Shown piece by piece: positions 16,990 to 26,615 of a DNA stretch of 64,000 nucleotides (within the stretch, counting starts at the first letter, position 1; the number at the start of each line of letters is the position of its first letter). The stretch is taken from assembly GCF_900187945.1 (NCBI RefSeq), contig NZ_FYEH01000014.1, positions 1 through 64,000 on the forward strand. The letters are read 5' to 3'. The position numbers were made by a program, and so were the translations under genes. The DNA is from Arboricoccus pini. Lineage in GTDB: Bacteria > Pseudomonadota > Alphaproteobacteria > Geminicoccales > Geminicoccaceae. The notes under the pieces were generated by a model. It saw only the letters and a program-made list of their open reading frames with translations, had not been told where the DNA came from and made no database searches.

Positions 16990-18026
16990 GCGGCGCTGAG
17001 GATGACCTTGAGCGCCTTCTCCCTGGCAGCGTTGCTAAAGACTTCATAGGCGGTCTCGATCTCGCTCAGCGGGAAACGGTGGGTGACGAGCTGGCGCGGC
17101 GCGATGCGACCTGATTGCATGGTTTTGAGCAGCATGGGCGTCGTGTTGGTATTCACAAGGCCGGCCGTCAGAGTGATGTTCTGGATCCAGAGCTTCTCGA
17201 GCCGCAATTCGACGCTCTTGCCATGCACGCCCGCATTGGCGATTCGGCCGCCCGGCGCAACCGCCCCCTGGCAGATGTCGAACGTGGCGGGAGTGCCGGC
17301 GGCTTCGATCGCAACATCGACGCCGATGCCACCGGTCATGGCTATCAAGGTTCTGACAGCATCGCCTTCGGCCACGTTGATCGTATCGGTGGCGCCAAAC
17401 CGCTTGGCGATCTCCAGGCGGTTGGGATCGGTATCCAGCATGATAAGCTGGGCGGGAGCATAGAATTGCGCCGTTAGAAGGGCCGCCAGCCCGACGGGGC
17501 CAGCACCGACGATGGCAACCGTATCGCCCGGCTGCACTTGGCCCGCGACCACGCCGATCTCAAAGCCGGTCGGCAGGATGTCGCTCAGCATGACGAGGGC
17601 TTCCTCGTCGGCGTCGGCCGGGATCGGGTAAAGGCTGGTGTCGGCATGCGGAATGCGGACGAACTCGGCCTGCGTGCCATCGATAAGGTGGCCCAGGATC
17701 CAGCCGCCATCCATACAGTGAGAATAGAGCTGGCGTTTGCAGTTGGGGCAGGCGCCGCAGGAGGTGATGCAGGAAATCAGCACGGAGTCGCCCGCCTTGA
17801 AATTTCTCATCGCCGAGCCTGCTTCCTCGACGATGCCGATTCCCTCGTGGCCGAGCGTGCGCCCCGGCGTCACGGCCGGGACGTCGCCCTTCAAGATGTG
17901 CAGATCCGTACCGCAGATTGTCGTCTTGGTTATGCGGACAATGGCATCGGAAGGCTGGAGGATCGCTGGGCGATCCTTTTCCATCCATGCCTTTTTGCCC
18001 GCACCTTGATAGACCAACGCCTTCAT
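16986..18026 (-). CDS. zinc-dependent alcohol dehydrogenase (MDR family)
   Basis: A 346-residue NAD(P)-dependent dehydrogenase. ATG 18026 follows a very strong AGGAGGG ribosome site and is preferred to the in-frame start at 18077. The catalytic zinc region is ICGTDLHI then GHEGIGIVEEAG, the structural zinc cysteines lie in CGACPNCKRQLYSHC, and the Rossmann motif is VGAGPVGLAAL. The sequence is closest in style to the group of zinc alcohol dehydrogenases in which TICGTDLHILKGDVP and NTTPMLL occur (isopropanol/secondary alcohol or acetoin-type). The substrate is uncertain. The next gene overlaps its stop codon. Confidence 0.9.
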   Translation of the reverse strand: MKALVYQGAGKKAWMEKDRPAILQPSDAIVRITKTTICGTDLHILKGDVPAVTPGRTLGHEGIGIVEEAGSAMRNFKAGDSVLISCITSCGACPNCKRQLYSHCMDGGWILGHLIDGTQAEFVRIPHADTSLYPIPADADEEALVMLSDILPTGFEIGVVAGQVQPGDTVAIVGAGPVGLAALLTAQFYAPAQLIMLDTDPNRLEIAKRFGATDTINVAEGDAVRTLIAMTGGIGVDVAIEAAGTPATFDICQGAVAPGGRIANAGVHGKSVELRLEKLWIQNITLTAGLVNTNTTPMLLKTMQSGRIAPRQLVTHRFPLSEIETAYEVFSNAAREKALKVILSAA

Positions 18027-18126
18027 AATCCCTCCTGACCTTTTCCCGCATGGTAAGGAGAAGGCTAGGCCGACCACGGCGACTGTTCGAGGATAATCGC
18101 CATCGCCGGCCTGAAGGCGGCTTGGT

Positions 18127-20118
18127 TCAGGCGGCTAGACCGCGCGCCAGGTAGGTGCTCATGCGGCGAGAGAATGCGCCGACGTCGGGGATGGGCTCGC
18201 CCTCGATGATGCGCGCCTGGTCGAGAAGGAGTTTGCCCAGTTCGTCGAGCTCCGCCTGGCGGGCCTCGTCCTTGGCCAGCTCGGCCATGCGGCGGACGAG
18301 ATCATGGCGGGGATTGATCTCGAGGATGCGGCCGCCGAGCGCGCCAAGCTCGCGATGCTGCTTCAAGAGGCGCTCGAGGCGCATGTCCAGCCCGTGTTCC
18401 TCGGCCACGAGGCAGACGGCGCTGTCGCGCAGGCGCTTGGAGATACGGACATCCTTGACGGCCTCGCCCAGTCCAAGCTTGAGCCGAGCTACCAGGCGGT
18501 CCAAATCCTCGCCGGGGGTGGCCTCCTCCTCTTTTTTCTCAGGTTCGGACTCGGCCACCTTGGAAAGGTCGGCTTCACCCTTGGTCAGCGACTTGAAGCT
18601 CTTGCCTTCATACTCGTTAACCTCGCCCAGCCAGAACTCGTCAACCGGATCGTCCATGAGCAGGACCTCGACGCCCTTGGCGTTGGCCTCTTCCAGTTGC
18701 GGATGCGTGCGCAGCGCCTCGGCGCTCTCGCCACTGATATAGAAGATGCTCTCTTGGCCCTCCTTCATCCTCTGCACGTATTGCTCGAGGGTCGTCAGGC
18801 CGCTTCCATGCGTGCTCTTGAAGCGCGCCAGTTCCAAAAGCTTCTTGCGGTTCTCCTGGTCCTCGTAGAGGCCTTCTTTGAGAATGGCGCCGAAATCGGT
18901 CCACCAGCTCTCGTAGCTGACGGTTTCAGTCTGCTCCGCCTTCTCCTCGCCCTCGGTCGGCGTCGCCGCGTTCTCACTCGCCGTCAGCGCGGCTTTCTTG
19001 CCTAACTCGTCGATGACGCGCTTGGTCAGCACTTTCCGCATGCGGGTGACGACCGGGCCATGCTGGAGGGTCTCGCGGCTGACATTCAGCTGCAGATCCT
19101 CGCTGTCGACGATGCCGGAGACGAAGCGCAGATAGCGGGGCAGCAGCTCTGCTAGGTCGTCAGTGATGAAGACGCGCTTGACATAGAGCTTCACGCCATG
19201 CCGGCGCTTGGGATCGTAGAGGTCGAACGGTTTCTGGCTCGGCACGAAGAGCAGGCCGGTATAGGCGAGCGTGCCCTCGGCGGTGAAATGGACGCGGGCG
19301 AACGGCTCGTCGAAGCTGTGCGCCACATGATGGTAGAACTCGCGATACTGCTCCTCGCTGATCTCCGAGCGCGGCCGGGTCCAAAGTGCGGAGCCCTCGT
19401 TGATCTGCTCGGGGCCTTTTTCCGTCTCGCTCGGCTCTTCCTTGCTCTCCTTCTGCTCCTCGAGCAGGATGGGCACGGCGATGTGATCGGAATAGGTGCG
19501 GATGATGCCGCGGATCTTCCAGCTGTCGAGGAATTCCTTGGCATCCTCCTTCAGGTGAAGGACGATCCGCGTGCCGCGCGGCACCTCGGTCTCGAGCGGG
19601 CTGATCGTGTAGCCGGTCTTGCCGTCCGACTCCCAAAGATGGCCCGTCGTCGTGCCCGCCTTGCGGGTCGTGACGCTGACCTTGTCGGCCACCATGAAGG
19701 CCGCGTAGAAGCCGACGCCGAACTGACCGATCAGCCGGAGATCCGCCTTGCCGGCCTGGCCCGCCGCTTCGAGGAAGCGCGCCGTGCCGGAGCGGGCGAT
19801 CGTGCCCAGATTGTCGATCAGGTCCTGCCGGTCCATGCCGATGCCGGTATCGGTGATCGCGATCGTGCCGGCCTTGGCATCGGGTGCGATCGTGATCTTG
19901 AGCTCGGCGTCGCCCGCCAACAGCGAGGGCTCGGCGATCGCCTCGTAGCGCAGCTTGTCGCATGCGTCCGAGGCGTTCGAGATCAGCTCTCGCAGGAAGA
20001 TCTCCCGCTCCTTGTAGAGCGAGTTGATGACGATCTCGAGTACCCTGCCGACCTCGGCTGTGAAGGGCTGGGTCGAGGCTGCCGGGGCCTCGTTCACATT
20101 CTCCATCGTCTCGCCCAT
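18127..20118 (-). CDS. htpG: chaperone HtpG (Hsp90 family)
   Basis: A cytosolic ATP-dependent chaperone. The N-terminal GHKL ATPase domain shows REIFLRELISNASDACDKLR, DTGIGMDRQDLIDNLGTIARSGT and QFGVGFYAAFMV. The middle domain shows LYVKRVFITDD, and the C-terminal dimerisation domain includes GLDMRLERLLKQH. The length of about 663 aa is slightly above the usual 620-640 because of two Glu/Lys-rich inserts (about residues 250-270 and 560-580). ATG 20118 lies 13 nt after GGAG; an upstream ATG at 20151 gives an 11-residue longer form. It is divergent from the Suv3-like helicase. Confidence 0.96.
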   Translation of the reverse strand: MGETMENVNEAPAASTQPFTAEVGRVLEIVINSLYKEREIFLRELISNASDACDKLRYEAIAEPSLLAGDAELKITIAPDAKAGTIAITDTGIGMDRQDLIDNLGTIARSGTARFLEAAGQAGKADLRLIGQFGVGFYAAFMVADKVSVTTRKAGTTTGHLWESDGKTGYTISPLETEVPRGTRIVLHLKEDAKEFLDSWKIRGIIRTYSDHIAVPILLEEQKESKEEPSETEKGPEQINEGSALWTRPRSEISEEQYREFYHHVAHSFDEPFARVHFTAEGTLAYTGLLFVPSQKPFDLYDPKRRHGVKLYVKRVFITDDLAELLPRYLRFVSGIVDSEDLQLNVSRETLQHGPVVTRMRKVLTKRVIDELGKKAALTASENAATPTEGEEKAEQTETVSYESWWTDFGAILKEGLYEDQENRKKLLELARFKSTHGSGLTTLEQYVQRMKEGQESIFYISGESAEALRTHPQLEEANAKGVEVLLMDDPVDEFWLGEVNEYEGKSFKSLTKGEADLSKVAESEPEKKEEEATPGEDLDRLVARLKLGLGEAVKDVRISKRLRDSAVCLVAEEHGLDMRLERLLKQHRELGALGGRILEINPRHDLVRRMAELAKDEARQAELDELGKLLLDQARIIEGEPIPDVGAFSRRMSTYLARGLAA

Positions 20119-20346
20119 CGTCTGCCCGCTGCTCCTTCTTGAATCTGACATCGTGTTCTTGGATGCACCGCAGATGGGTATCGGCGGCCAAAGCTGCAAC
20201 CAAGGATGCAATTCGCGTGGTTTTTGACAGAACACTGACTAAAGCTGGTGTGATCTTTCCTCCCACCTGCCATATTTTGTGTGGATCGTCCGGCAAGGCG
20301 GCATTTGTGGCTTGCTTTCGGGCGCGAATGCGCCAAGATCGATGAC

Positions 20347-22884
20347 ATGAAAAAAGAGGTCGCGACTGCCGGTCGTATCCTCGCGGTGTTGGGGCCCACC
20401 AACACCGGCAAGACCCACTTCGCCGTCGAACGCATGCTCGCTCACGAGAGCGGGATGATCGGCTTCCCCCTCCGGCTTCTGGCCCGCGAGGTCTATGACC
20501 GCGTGGTGGCCCTCAAAGGTGCGGCGGCCGTCGCGCTGCGCACCGGCGAGGAAAAGCTCGGCAGCGACCAGGCCGCCTACACGATCGCCACGGTCGAGGC
20601 AATGCCGATGCAACGGCAGGTTGCATTCCTCGGGGTCGACGAGATCCAGCTCTGTGCCGATTTCGAGCGCGGCCACGTCTTCACCGATCGCCTTCTGCAC
20701 GCGCGGGGCTATCATGAGACGATGTTCCTGGGCTCGGACACGATCCGCCAGGCGCTCAAACGCCTCATCCCTTCAGCCGAGATCATCACCCGGCCGCGTT
20801 TCTCGACCCTCTCCTATGCGGGCCATGCCAAGCTCAATCGTCTGCCGCGCCGGAGTGCCGTCGTCGCCTTCTCGACGGCCGACGTCTACACGCTTGGCGA
20901 GATCGTCCGGCGGCAGAAGGGCGGGGCCGCCGTCGTCCTGGGTGCGCTCAGCCCGCGCACGCGCAACGCGCAGGTTGCCCTCTTTCAATCGGGCGAGGTC
21001 GACCATCTCATCGCCACCGATGCGATCGGTATGGGTCTCAACATGGACCTCGCCCACGTAGCCCTCGCAGGCGTGCACAAATTCGATGGGCGCCACCAGC
21101 GCAAGCTGACGCCGCCCGAGGTCGCGCAGATCGCCGGCCGTGCCGGGCGACACATGGCCGATGGCACGTTCGGCACAACGAATGGCTGCGAGCCTCTGGA
21201 CGAACATCTCGTCGAGGCGGTCGAGACGCACCAGTTCACGTCCTTGAAGGCGCTACGCTGGCGCAATAGCTTCCTTGACTTCAACAGCATCGAGAAACTG
21301 CGTCATAGCCTTGATGCGCCGCCTCGCCACCCAGGCCTGATCAAGGTCCGCGACGCGCTGGACGATCGATCCTTGGCCCTCCTGGCTCAGCGGCCCGAGA
21401 TCCGCAGCTTGGCGCAGGGCCGCGAACGGGTGCAGCTTCTCTGGCAGGTCTGCCAGATCCCCGATTTCCGCAAGATGCTGACGGACGCTCATCTGCACCT
21501 CCTGAGCACCGTCTATCGGCATCTGGCCGGCTCGCGCGGCACACTGCCCAATGAATGGGTCGGCAAGATGATCGCCAGGCTGGATCAGGTCGCGGGCGAC
21601 ATCGACACGCTGGTGCAGCGTCTGGCCCATATTCGTACCTGGACCTATCTGGCACACCGCGCCGACTGGCTGATCGACGCGCCGCACTGGCAAGGCATCG
21701 CCCATGCCGTCGAGGACCGGCTCTCGGACGCTCTGCATGAGCGTCTGACGCAGCGTTTCGTCGATCGGCGCGCGGCAGCCCTCATGAAGGGCATGCGCGA
21801 GCAGGGGCTGGTGGCCAGCGCCATCGAGGACGAAGGCCAGGTGACGGTGGACGGCCATACGGTCGGCCGGCTGGAGGGCCTGCGTTTCACGCTGGCCGCC
21901 AGCGAGACCGATCTCGGTCGCAAGGTCCTCTCGGCGGCGGCGCGGAAGGCGATCGAGCCCGAGCTGATCCGTCGTGCCGAAGCCATCCGCGATGCCGCCG
22001 ATGCGGCGCTGACGCTTGACGAAGCGGATCGCATTGTCTGGCAGGGCAGCCCCATCGCCAGGCTTTGCCATGGCAGCCATCCGCGCCGCCCGCAAATCCG
22101 GCTCATCGCCGGCGAGGAATTTTCGCCCCGCTCCGTCGCCATCGTCGAGAAGCGGCTCGGCCGCTGGCTGGATGACTGGCTGACCGCCCGTCTCGAGCCG
22201 CTGGACGCGCTGGACGCCGCGGCCCGGAGCGAGACCATCAGCGGCTCGGCACGCGGTGTGGCCTTTTCCCTGGTGGAAGGCCTTGGCAGCGTCGAGCGGT
22301 CGATAGTGGCAGCTTTGGTCCGCCAGTTCGACAGCGAGGACCATCGAATACTCAAGCGCCTGGGTGTGCGCTTCGGCCTGTCCAATCTTTATGTGCCGGC
22401 CCTTTTGAAACCCGCTGCCATCGAGGCCCGAACGCGATTGCTGCGCATCGCCGAGAAGCGGCCGTTGGCCATCCCACCGGCCGGCCGCACTTCCGTGCGC
22501 GAGGCGGTAGCACCGGACCTGGCGCAAAAGCTGGGTTTCATGAGCTTCGGCGGTTTCATGGTGCGTCAAGACGTGATCGAGCGCCTGTCGGCCGGCCTTC
22601 GACGCCTTGCCCGCCAGCATCGCGTCTTCGCCCTGCCGCTCGATCTTGCCGGAGAGGCCGGCGTTACACGGGCGGAGCTCGCGGCGATCATCGAACAACT
22701 GGGTTACCGGCGTGTCGCCTCGCAGGACGCGCAGCGCCCGGATCAATCCACTGAACACGCGCTGCCGGCCTATTGCGCCAGCCCGCGTCAGAAGGAGCGC
22801 TCGGCCCGGCCCCAGGACAAGGGGCAAACGGTGAGCGTCCATTCACCTTTCGCACTCCTCGCCACATTGAAGGGGGCTTCATGA
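20347..22884 (+). CDS. Suv3-like superfamily 2 RNA helicase
   Basis: An 845-residue DExH-type helicase related to mitochondrial Suv3, widespread in alphaproteobacteria. Domain 1 contains LGPTNTGKTHFAVERML (Walker A), GFPLRLLAREVYDR, VDEIQLCADFERGHVFTDR (motif II as DEIQ) and MFLGSDTIR. Domain 2 contains ATDAIGMGLNMDLAHVA and QIAGRAGRH (motif VI). The long helical C-terminal half is typical of this family. ATG 20347 is chosen; the open frame extends to 20281 without family features. Its ATGA overlap with the S4 gene suggests coupled expression and a shared RNA-related role, probably in RNA unwinding or decay; this is inferred from the family. Confidence 0.93.
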   Translation: MKKEVATAGRILAVLGPTNTGKTHFAVERMLAHESGMIGFPLRLLAREVYDRVVALKGAAAVALRTGEEKLGSDQAAYTIATVEAMPMQRQVAFLGVDEIQLCADFERGHVFTDRLLHARGYHETMFLGSDTIRQALKRLIPSAEIITRPRFSTLSYAGHAKLNRLPRRSAVVAFSTADVYTLGEIVRRQKGGAAVVLGALSPRTRNAQVALFQSGEVDHLIATDAIGMGLNMDLAHVALAGVHKFDGRHQRKLTPPEVAQIAGRAGRHMADGTFGTTNGCEPLDEHLVEAVETHQFTSLKALRWRNSFLDFNSIEKLRHSLDAPPRHPGLIKVRDALDDRSLALLAQRPEIRSLAQGRERVQLLWQVCQIPDFRKMLTDAHLHLLSTVYRHLAGSRGTLPNEWVGKMIARLDQVAGDIDTLVQRLAHIRTWTYLAHRADWLIDAPHWQGIAHAVEDRLSDALHERLTQRFVDRRAAALMKGMREQGLVASAIEDEGQVTVDGHTVGRLEGLRFTLAASETDLGRKVLSAAARKAIEPELIRRAEAIRDAADAALTLDEADRIVWQGSPIARLCHGSHPRRPQIRLIAGEEFSPRSVAIVEKRLGRWLDDWLTARLEPLDALDAAARSETISGSARGVAFSLVEGLGSVERSIVAALVRQFDSEDHRILKRLGVRFGLSNLYVPALLKPAAIEARTRLLRIAEKRPLAIPPAGRTSVREAVAPDLAQKLGFMSFGGFMVRQDVIERLSAGLRRLARQHRVFALPLDLAGEAGVTRAELAAIIEQLGYRRVASQDAQRPDQSTEHALPAYCASPRQKERSARPQDKGQTVSVHSPFALLATLKGAS

Positions 22885-23156
22885 ACGCATCCGAGCTGCG
22901 GCTGGACAAATGGCTATGGCATGCCCGATTCGCGCGCTCGCGCGACAAGGCAGCAGCGCTGATCCAGGAGCGGAAGGTTCGGATCAACGGACAATTGGCA
23001 ACGAAACTTCATCACCGGCTGCGTCTGGGCGACGTCGTCGTCCTGAACGATCCCTCCGCCATCCGGGTGATGCGGGTGCGTGGCCTGGGTCTCAGGCGCG
23101 GCAGCGCTACCGACGCCGTCGAACTCTACGAGACACTGGCCGTCGAAACGGCCTGA
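22881..23156 (+). CDS. S4-domain RNA-binding protein, Hsp15-like
   Basis: A 91-residue protein starting at ATG 22881, which overlaps the stop of the helicase gene by four bases. The S4 domain is plain: LRLDKWLWHARFARSRDKAA, then ERKVRINGQLATKLHHRLRLGDVV. Hsp15 of E. coli binds free 50S subunits carrying nascent chains; the alphaproteobacterial versions are shorter, as here. The helicase-S4 pair is common in this class. A hairpin follows directly after the stop. Confidence 0.92.
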   Translation: MNASELRLDKWLWHARFARSRDKAAALIQERKVRINGQLATKLHHRLRLGDVVVLNDPSAIRVMRVRGLGLRRGSATDAVELYETLAVETA

Positions 23157-23204
23157 CGGGCGGCCTCGCCGCAGACGACACGATAGGCCGCCCGGCCGTC
23201 CTTT
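23157..23204 (+). terminator. hairpin after the helicase-S4 operon
   Basis: A perfect 10-bp stem (CGGGCGGCCT / AGGCCGCCCG, 23157-23166 and 23185-23194) with an 18-nt loop begins at the base after the stop codon and is followed by GCCGTCCTTT. It is probably a terminator, though the T-run is weak. Confidence 0.5.
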
Positions 23205-23540
23205 CGGAGGCAACCGATGACCTGGGCTCGATGCTTCGTTGCATCCCATTGCCGACGGGCATCTGCCGCGGATAGTGAGAGCGGCGATCGGGAGCGGGAT
23301 GAGGGGAAAGGGTCGGGGACGAGCGTTTCCCTCGTCGCTACGGCTCTTTTGCGCCGCAACGGCGTGCAGTCCTCCGTCGGTCGAGGCGGGCTGCATGTTC
23401 TAAAGCCTATCTGACGAACGCTTCGACGTCACATCCAAGAAGACAAACCGGAGGCGTCGAGCAGGGTGGCTGGCTCCCGTCGTTCGCGTGCTGGCAAGCC
23501 CTAGGCCGATGCCGAGCCTTCGCCATGGGCCTTGGAAATG
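23205..23540. other. intergenic region, no gene seen
   Basis: About 340 bp between the S4 operon and the cytochrome c terminator. The open frames here are short, have no ribosome sites or family features, and overlap each other on both strands. I see no RNA gene or repeat. Confidence 0.5.
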
Positions 23541-23568
23541 GCAAGGCCGGCAACGAGGCCGGCCTTGC
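23541..23568 (-). terminator. terminator of the cytochrome c gene
   Basis: An 11-bp inverted repeat (GCAAGGCCGGC / GCCGGCCTTGC) with an AACGAG loop lies just 3' of the cytochrome c gene. On the minus strand it is followed by CATTTCC, so the T-tract is short. Confidence 0.6.
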
Positions 23569-23591
23569 GCAAAGGAAAAACCGTCAGGCGG

Positions 23592-23960
23592 TCAGGACTT
23601 CGTCTTCAGGTAGGCGATGACGTTGGCGATCTCGTCGTCCTTCTTCAGGCCGGTGAACGCCATCTTGTTGTTGGGAACGACCCCCTTGGGGTCCTTGAGG
23701 TACTTGGTGAGCGTAGCCTCGTCCCAGGTCAGACCGGAATTCTTCATCGCGTCCGAATAGTCGAAATCAGCCACGCTGCCGGCCTTCCGGCCGACCACGC
23801 CCGAAAGATGCGGGCCAATCTTGTTCTGGTCGCTGTCGGCGTTATGGCAAGCCTTGCAGCGAGCGAAGACTTTTTCGCCCTTTGCGGGATCGCCATCGGC
23901 GTGGGCAATGCCGACGAGACCCACTGTCAGCGATGCAGCCAGGAATATCGACCTTATCAT
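23592..23960 (-). CDS. class I soluble cytochrome c (c2-like)
   Basis: A 122-residue periplasmic electron carrier. A Sec signal peptide (SIFLAASLTVGLVGIAHA) is followed by about 100 mature residues. The heme-binding motif is CKACH, and the axial Met lies in PNNKMAFTGLKKDDEIANVIAYL, the usual C-terminal motif of c2/mitochondrial-type cytochromes. GGAGG precedes ATG 23960. It is a single gene with its own terminator. It likely carries electrons between the bc1 complex and a terminal oxidase. Confidence 0.93.
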   Translation of the reverse strand: MIRSIFLAASLTVGLVGIAHADGDPAKGEKVFARCKACHNADSDQNKIGPHLSGVVGRKAGSVADFDYSDAMKNSGLTWDEATLTKYLKDPKGVVPNNKMAFTGLKKDDEIANVIAYLKTKS

Positions 23961-24471
23961 TACACCTCCAATTTGCGTTTCAGTGCCCGCATCCGAGGCA
24001 CCGATTTCCGCTGCCTGCCCTCGCTCACGAGCTGGCCTTAGATACTCTCGTTCTAATCCAGTTCAAAGATAAGCACCTGCGACGAAAGGCCCGGTGCTCG
24101 ATATTGTCGCCCCGGCTTGTCACCAAGGCATCCAAGAATGCGCTCTTCGCCCACGTGGCCTGGTTGGCCGGCTGGCTTCGGTGTTTCCCTATCGCGCAGG
24201 CGACGCGCTCGTCGCCATCCTTGCCGGTCGCAAGATTGTGAAGACGAGCCGGCACCTACGCCCGTGTCCTCGGCGCCATCGCCCATGGTCGGCCTCGATC
24301 TCGCAGGCAAAGGACCGCCAGGCAGCAGCGGACGAAGCTGCACGGAAATGACATCGCTTCGGCAACACCAGGCCGATTGCCGCGTGGCAAGGCAAGGTGG
24401 TTTCAGGCGGGCTTGCTCTGGCGTGCTGAAGCTGTTCTTCGCGCCGGCGGCTACCGCGACGGGGCTTTCTT
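23961..24471. other. intergenic region, no gene seen
   Basis: About 510 bp between the cytochrome c promoter side and the end of the YggS-like gene. Several short frames are open on both strands, but none has a ribosome site, family motif or consistent codon bias. The first 100 bp are less GC-rich and probably hold the cytochrome promoter. Confidence 0.45.
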
Positions 24472-25176
24472 CTAGGCTTCGGCCTTGCGCGGCTGGCGCT
24501 CGCCGAACAGGGCGCTGCCAATGCGCACATGGGTGGCGCCAAAGCGGATCGCCGTCTCGAAATCGGCGCTCATGCCGATGCTGAGACGGCCAAGGCCGTT
24601 GCGCGCCGCGAGCCGGCCGAGCAACGCCGTATGCGGGGCGACGTCGTCGTCGGATGGCGGGATGGCCATGAGGCCCTCGATCGGCAGGCCGAGATCGCGG
24701 CGGCAATGGGCGATGAAGGGATCCAGCTCTTCCGGGCGGATGCCGGCTTTTTGCGCCTCGCCGCCGGTATTGACCTCGACATAGAGGGGACGGGTGAGGC
24801 CGAGCCGCTCGAAGGCCCGGGCCAGGGCAGCCGCCAGCTTGGGCCGGTCCAGTGTCTGGATCACATCAAACAGCTTGACCGCATCCAGCGCCTTGTTGGA
24901 CTGGAGCGCGCCGATCAGGTGAATCTCGAGATCCGGATAGATCTCGCGGTAGGCCGGCCAGCGACCGGCTGCCTCCTGCACGTAATTCTCGCCAAAGACA
25001 CGCTGGCCATCCGCCAGTACCGCCTCGATCCGATGGGCCGGCTGCACTTTCGAGACCGCGATCAGCGTAATGTCGGCGGGCGACCGGCCGGCGCGTGCGG
25101 CGGCGGCGGCGATGCGCGCCTGGATGGCGGCCAGATGGCTTTGCCCTGCCCCTGCTTGTTCGGTGCCGGCGTGCAT
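24472..25176 (-). CDS. YggS/PROSC-family PLP homeostasis protein
   Basis: A 234-residue fold-type III pyridoxal-phosphate protein. Typical elements are LIAVSKVQPAHRIEAVLADGQ (with the PLP lysine), FGENYVQEA, HLIGALQSNK, LYVEVNTGGEAQKAGI, GLMAIPP and LSIGMSADFETAIRFGATHVRIGSALFG. Members bind PLP and maintain its balance but have no known catalytic reaction. ATG 25176 is used because the family begins there; the open frame continues upstream. It is divergent from the JmjC-like gene at 25235 with a gap of only 58 bp. Confidence 0.95.
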   Translation of the reverse strand: MHAGTEQAGAGQSHLAAIQARIAAAAARAGRSPADITLIAVSKVQPAHRIEAVLADGQRVFGENYVQEAAGRWPAYREIYPDLEIHLIGALQSNKALDAVKLFDVIQTLDRPKLAAALARAFERLGLTRPLYVEVNTGGEAQKAGIRPEELDPFIAHCRRDLGLPIEGLMAIPPSDDDVAPHTALLGRLAARNGLGRLSIGMSADFETAIRFGATHVRIGSALFGERQPRKAEA

Positions 25177-25234
25177 GCGAAAAACCCTTGATCGGTGATG
25201 GAGCCGAACGCATCCCGGCCCTTGGGGAAGAACG

Positions 25235-26422
25235 ATGGACTTCGAGACACTCCTCAGCCCCATCGGGGCGGACGCATTCAAGCGCGACTATCTGGGCAAG
25301 AAGCCGCTACATCTGCAAGGTGCGGCGGACAAATTCGCCAAGATCATGAACTGGGAAGTCTTAAATCGCCTGCTGGGCATGACGACGATCTGGTCGGCGG
25401 CTTCCCTGCCCATGGTCCTGGACAAAGAAGCCATTCCGCCCACCCAGACCTCGAGCATGGCGGTCGGACGTGACGGCGGCCAAGTACTGAGGCCGGACCC
25501 GGCCAAGGTAAAAAAATTTCTCAAGGCCGGTGCCACCCTGGTCGCCAACGACATTGACCAGCTGACTCCCGAACTGTCGGCCCTGTCGCGCGCCATGGAG
25601 GAGACGCTCGGGGGCAAGGTCCAGGGTAATCTTTATCTCTCCTCCAAGCGCAAGCAGGCCTTTCGCGTGCATTACGACACGCATGATGTGTTTGCCGTTC
25701 ATGTTATGGGCGAGAAGACCTGGATGGTCTTCGAGGGCAAGGCGGAGAACCCGATTGCCCACCAAGTCTTCAAGTCGCAGACGGCGGAGCACCACGAAAA
25801 GGCGAAGGGAGCGCTCTGGAAGGAGGTGCGACTGAAACCTGGCGACCTTCTCTATCTCCCGCGCGGCCAATATCACTATGCGCTGGCAGATGACGGCGCC
25901 TGTGCGCATGTTGCCATGGGTGTGACCTATCCGATCGGCATCGACGTCTTCAGCTATCTTTTCGAGCGGGTGGTTCTCGAACCGATGGGCCGCATGAACT
26001 TGCCGCAAGGTGACAAAGCAGCTCTGGGCGCTTGGCTCACCGAGTTCGGCCAGCGGCTGCAGGCGCTGGCCACCGACGAGCAGACGCGGGCCGATATTGA
26101 GCGCTTCATGGCAAGCTATCGATACCCGCGCGACACCTACGACCTGCCCGCCCTGATCGAGGGCTCGGTCGAGACGTTCGTCGTCCAAAGTGAAGGGATG
26201 CGGTTGATCGAGCAACAAGGCCGCTTCGGTCTCGTGCGCGCGGGCACGCGCGAAGCCGTCGAGGTGCCCGCCGGCATCGTCAAACCGCTCCGCTGGACTC
26301 TCGAGCGTCAGCGCTTCACGCGGCCGGAGATCGAGACCGCGTTTCCCGACGACCACGTGGCGCTCGGCCGGTTTCTTTCTGACATGATGGCCATGAAGCT
26401 GATCCGACCACTCGATAGCTGA
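25235..26422 (+). CDS. JmjC/cupin-fold oxygenase-like protein
   Basis: A 395-residue protein resembling bacterial JmjC-type 2-oxoglutarate/Fe(II) oxygenases of the ribosomal-oxygenase group. The first 60 residues have the family opening (FKRDYLGKKPLHLQG). The metal-site region is FRVHYDTHDVFAVHVMGEKTW (HxD near residue 148), and the second His lies in GDLLYLPRGQYHYA. A C-terminal 120-residue helical/winged part follows (RYPRDTYDLPALIEGSV). The substrate is unknown; hydroxylation of a ribosomal protein is the best family-based guess. It is followed by a strong terminator. Confidence 0.82.
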   Translation: MDFETLLSPIGADAFKRDYLGKKPLHLQGAADKFAKIMNWEVLNRLLGMTTIWSAASLPMVLDKEAIPPTQTSSMAVGRDGGQVLRPDPAKVKKFLKAGATLVANDIDQLTPELSALSRAMEETLGGKVQGNLYLSSKRKQAFRVHYDTHDVFAVHVMGEKTWMVFEGKAENPIAHQVFKSQTAEHHEKAKGALWKEVRLKPGDLLYLPRGQYHYALADDGACAHVAMGVTYPIGIDVFSYLFERVVLEPMGRMNLPQGDKAALGAWLTEFGQRLQALATDEQTRADIERFMASYRYPRDTYDLPALIEGSVETFVVQSEGMRLIEQQGRFGLVRAGTREAVEVPAGIVKPLRWTLERQRFTRPEIETAFPDDHVALGRFLSDMMAMKLIRPLDS

Positions 26423-26469
26423 TCCTGGCCGCCATTTTGGCGGTCTTGCTTTTCGCATAGGTCGACAGG

Positions 26470-26503
26470 CGCCCCGCTTCCGTGCCCGGAAGCGGGGCGT
26501 TTT
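26470..26503 (+). terminator. intrinsic terminator after the JmjC-like gene
   Basis: A perfect 13-bp stem (CGCCCCGCTTCCG / CGGAAGCGGGGCG) with a TGCC loop is followed by TTTT. It lies about 50 bp after the stop. Confidence 0.92.
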
Positions 26504-26603
26504 GCGTTGATGCAGGTACCTCGTCAGCTAAAGTTAACAAAACTTCATTGCCAATATATTATGATCATTAATTGAGTTGCCTAAAGGGCGCATATATGTG
26601 TTC

Positions 26604-26609
26604 TATAAT
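26604..26609 (+). promoter_or_regulatory. perfect -10 box (TATAAT) of a possible small RNA
   Basis: TATAAT lies in an AT-rich tract that stands out from the GC-rich surroundings. No good TTGACA-like -35 box lies 17 nt upstream, so an activator or a leader function is possible. Predicted transcription would begin near 26616. Confidence 0.4.
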
Positions 26610-26615
26610 AACGAT

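Noticed and set aside
20172-20206. Possible heat-shock (RpoH) promoter for htpG
   Set aside because: On the minus strand CTTG and CCCATCT are present, but the 22-nt gap is longer than the usual spacing, so I do not annotate it.
24053-24706. Open frames in the gap after cytochrome c and over the yggS end
   Set aside because: Low-complexity Arg/Pro/Ala translations, no start signals, and mostly overlapping yggS in a wrong frame.
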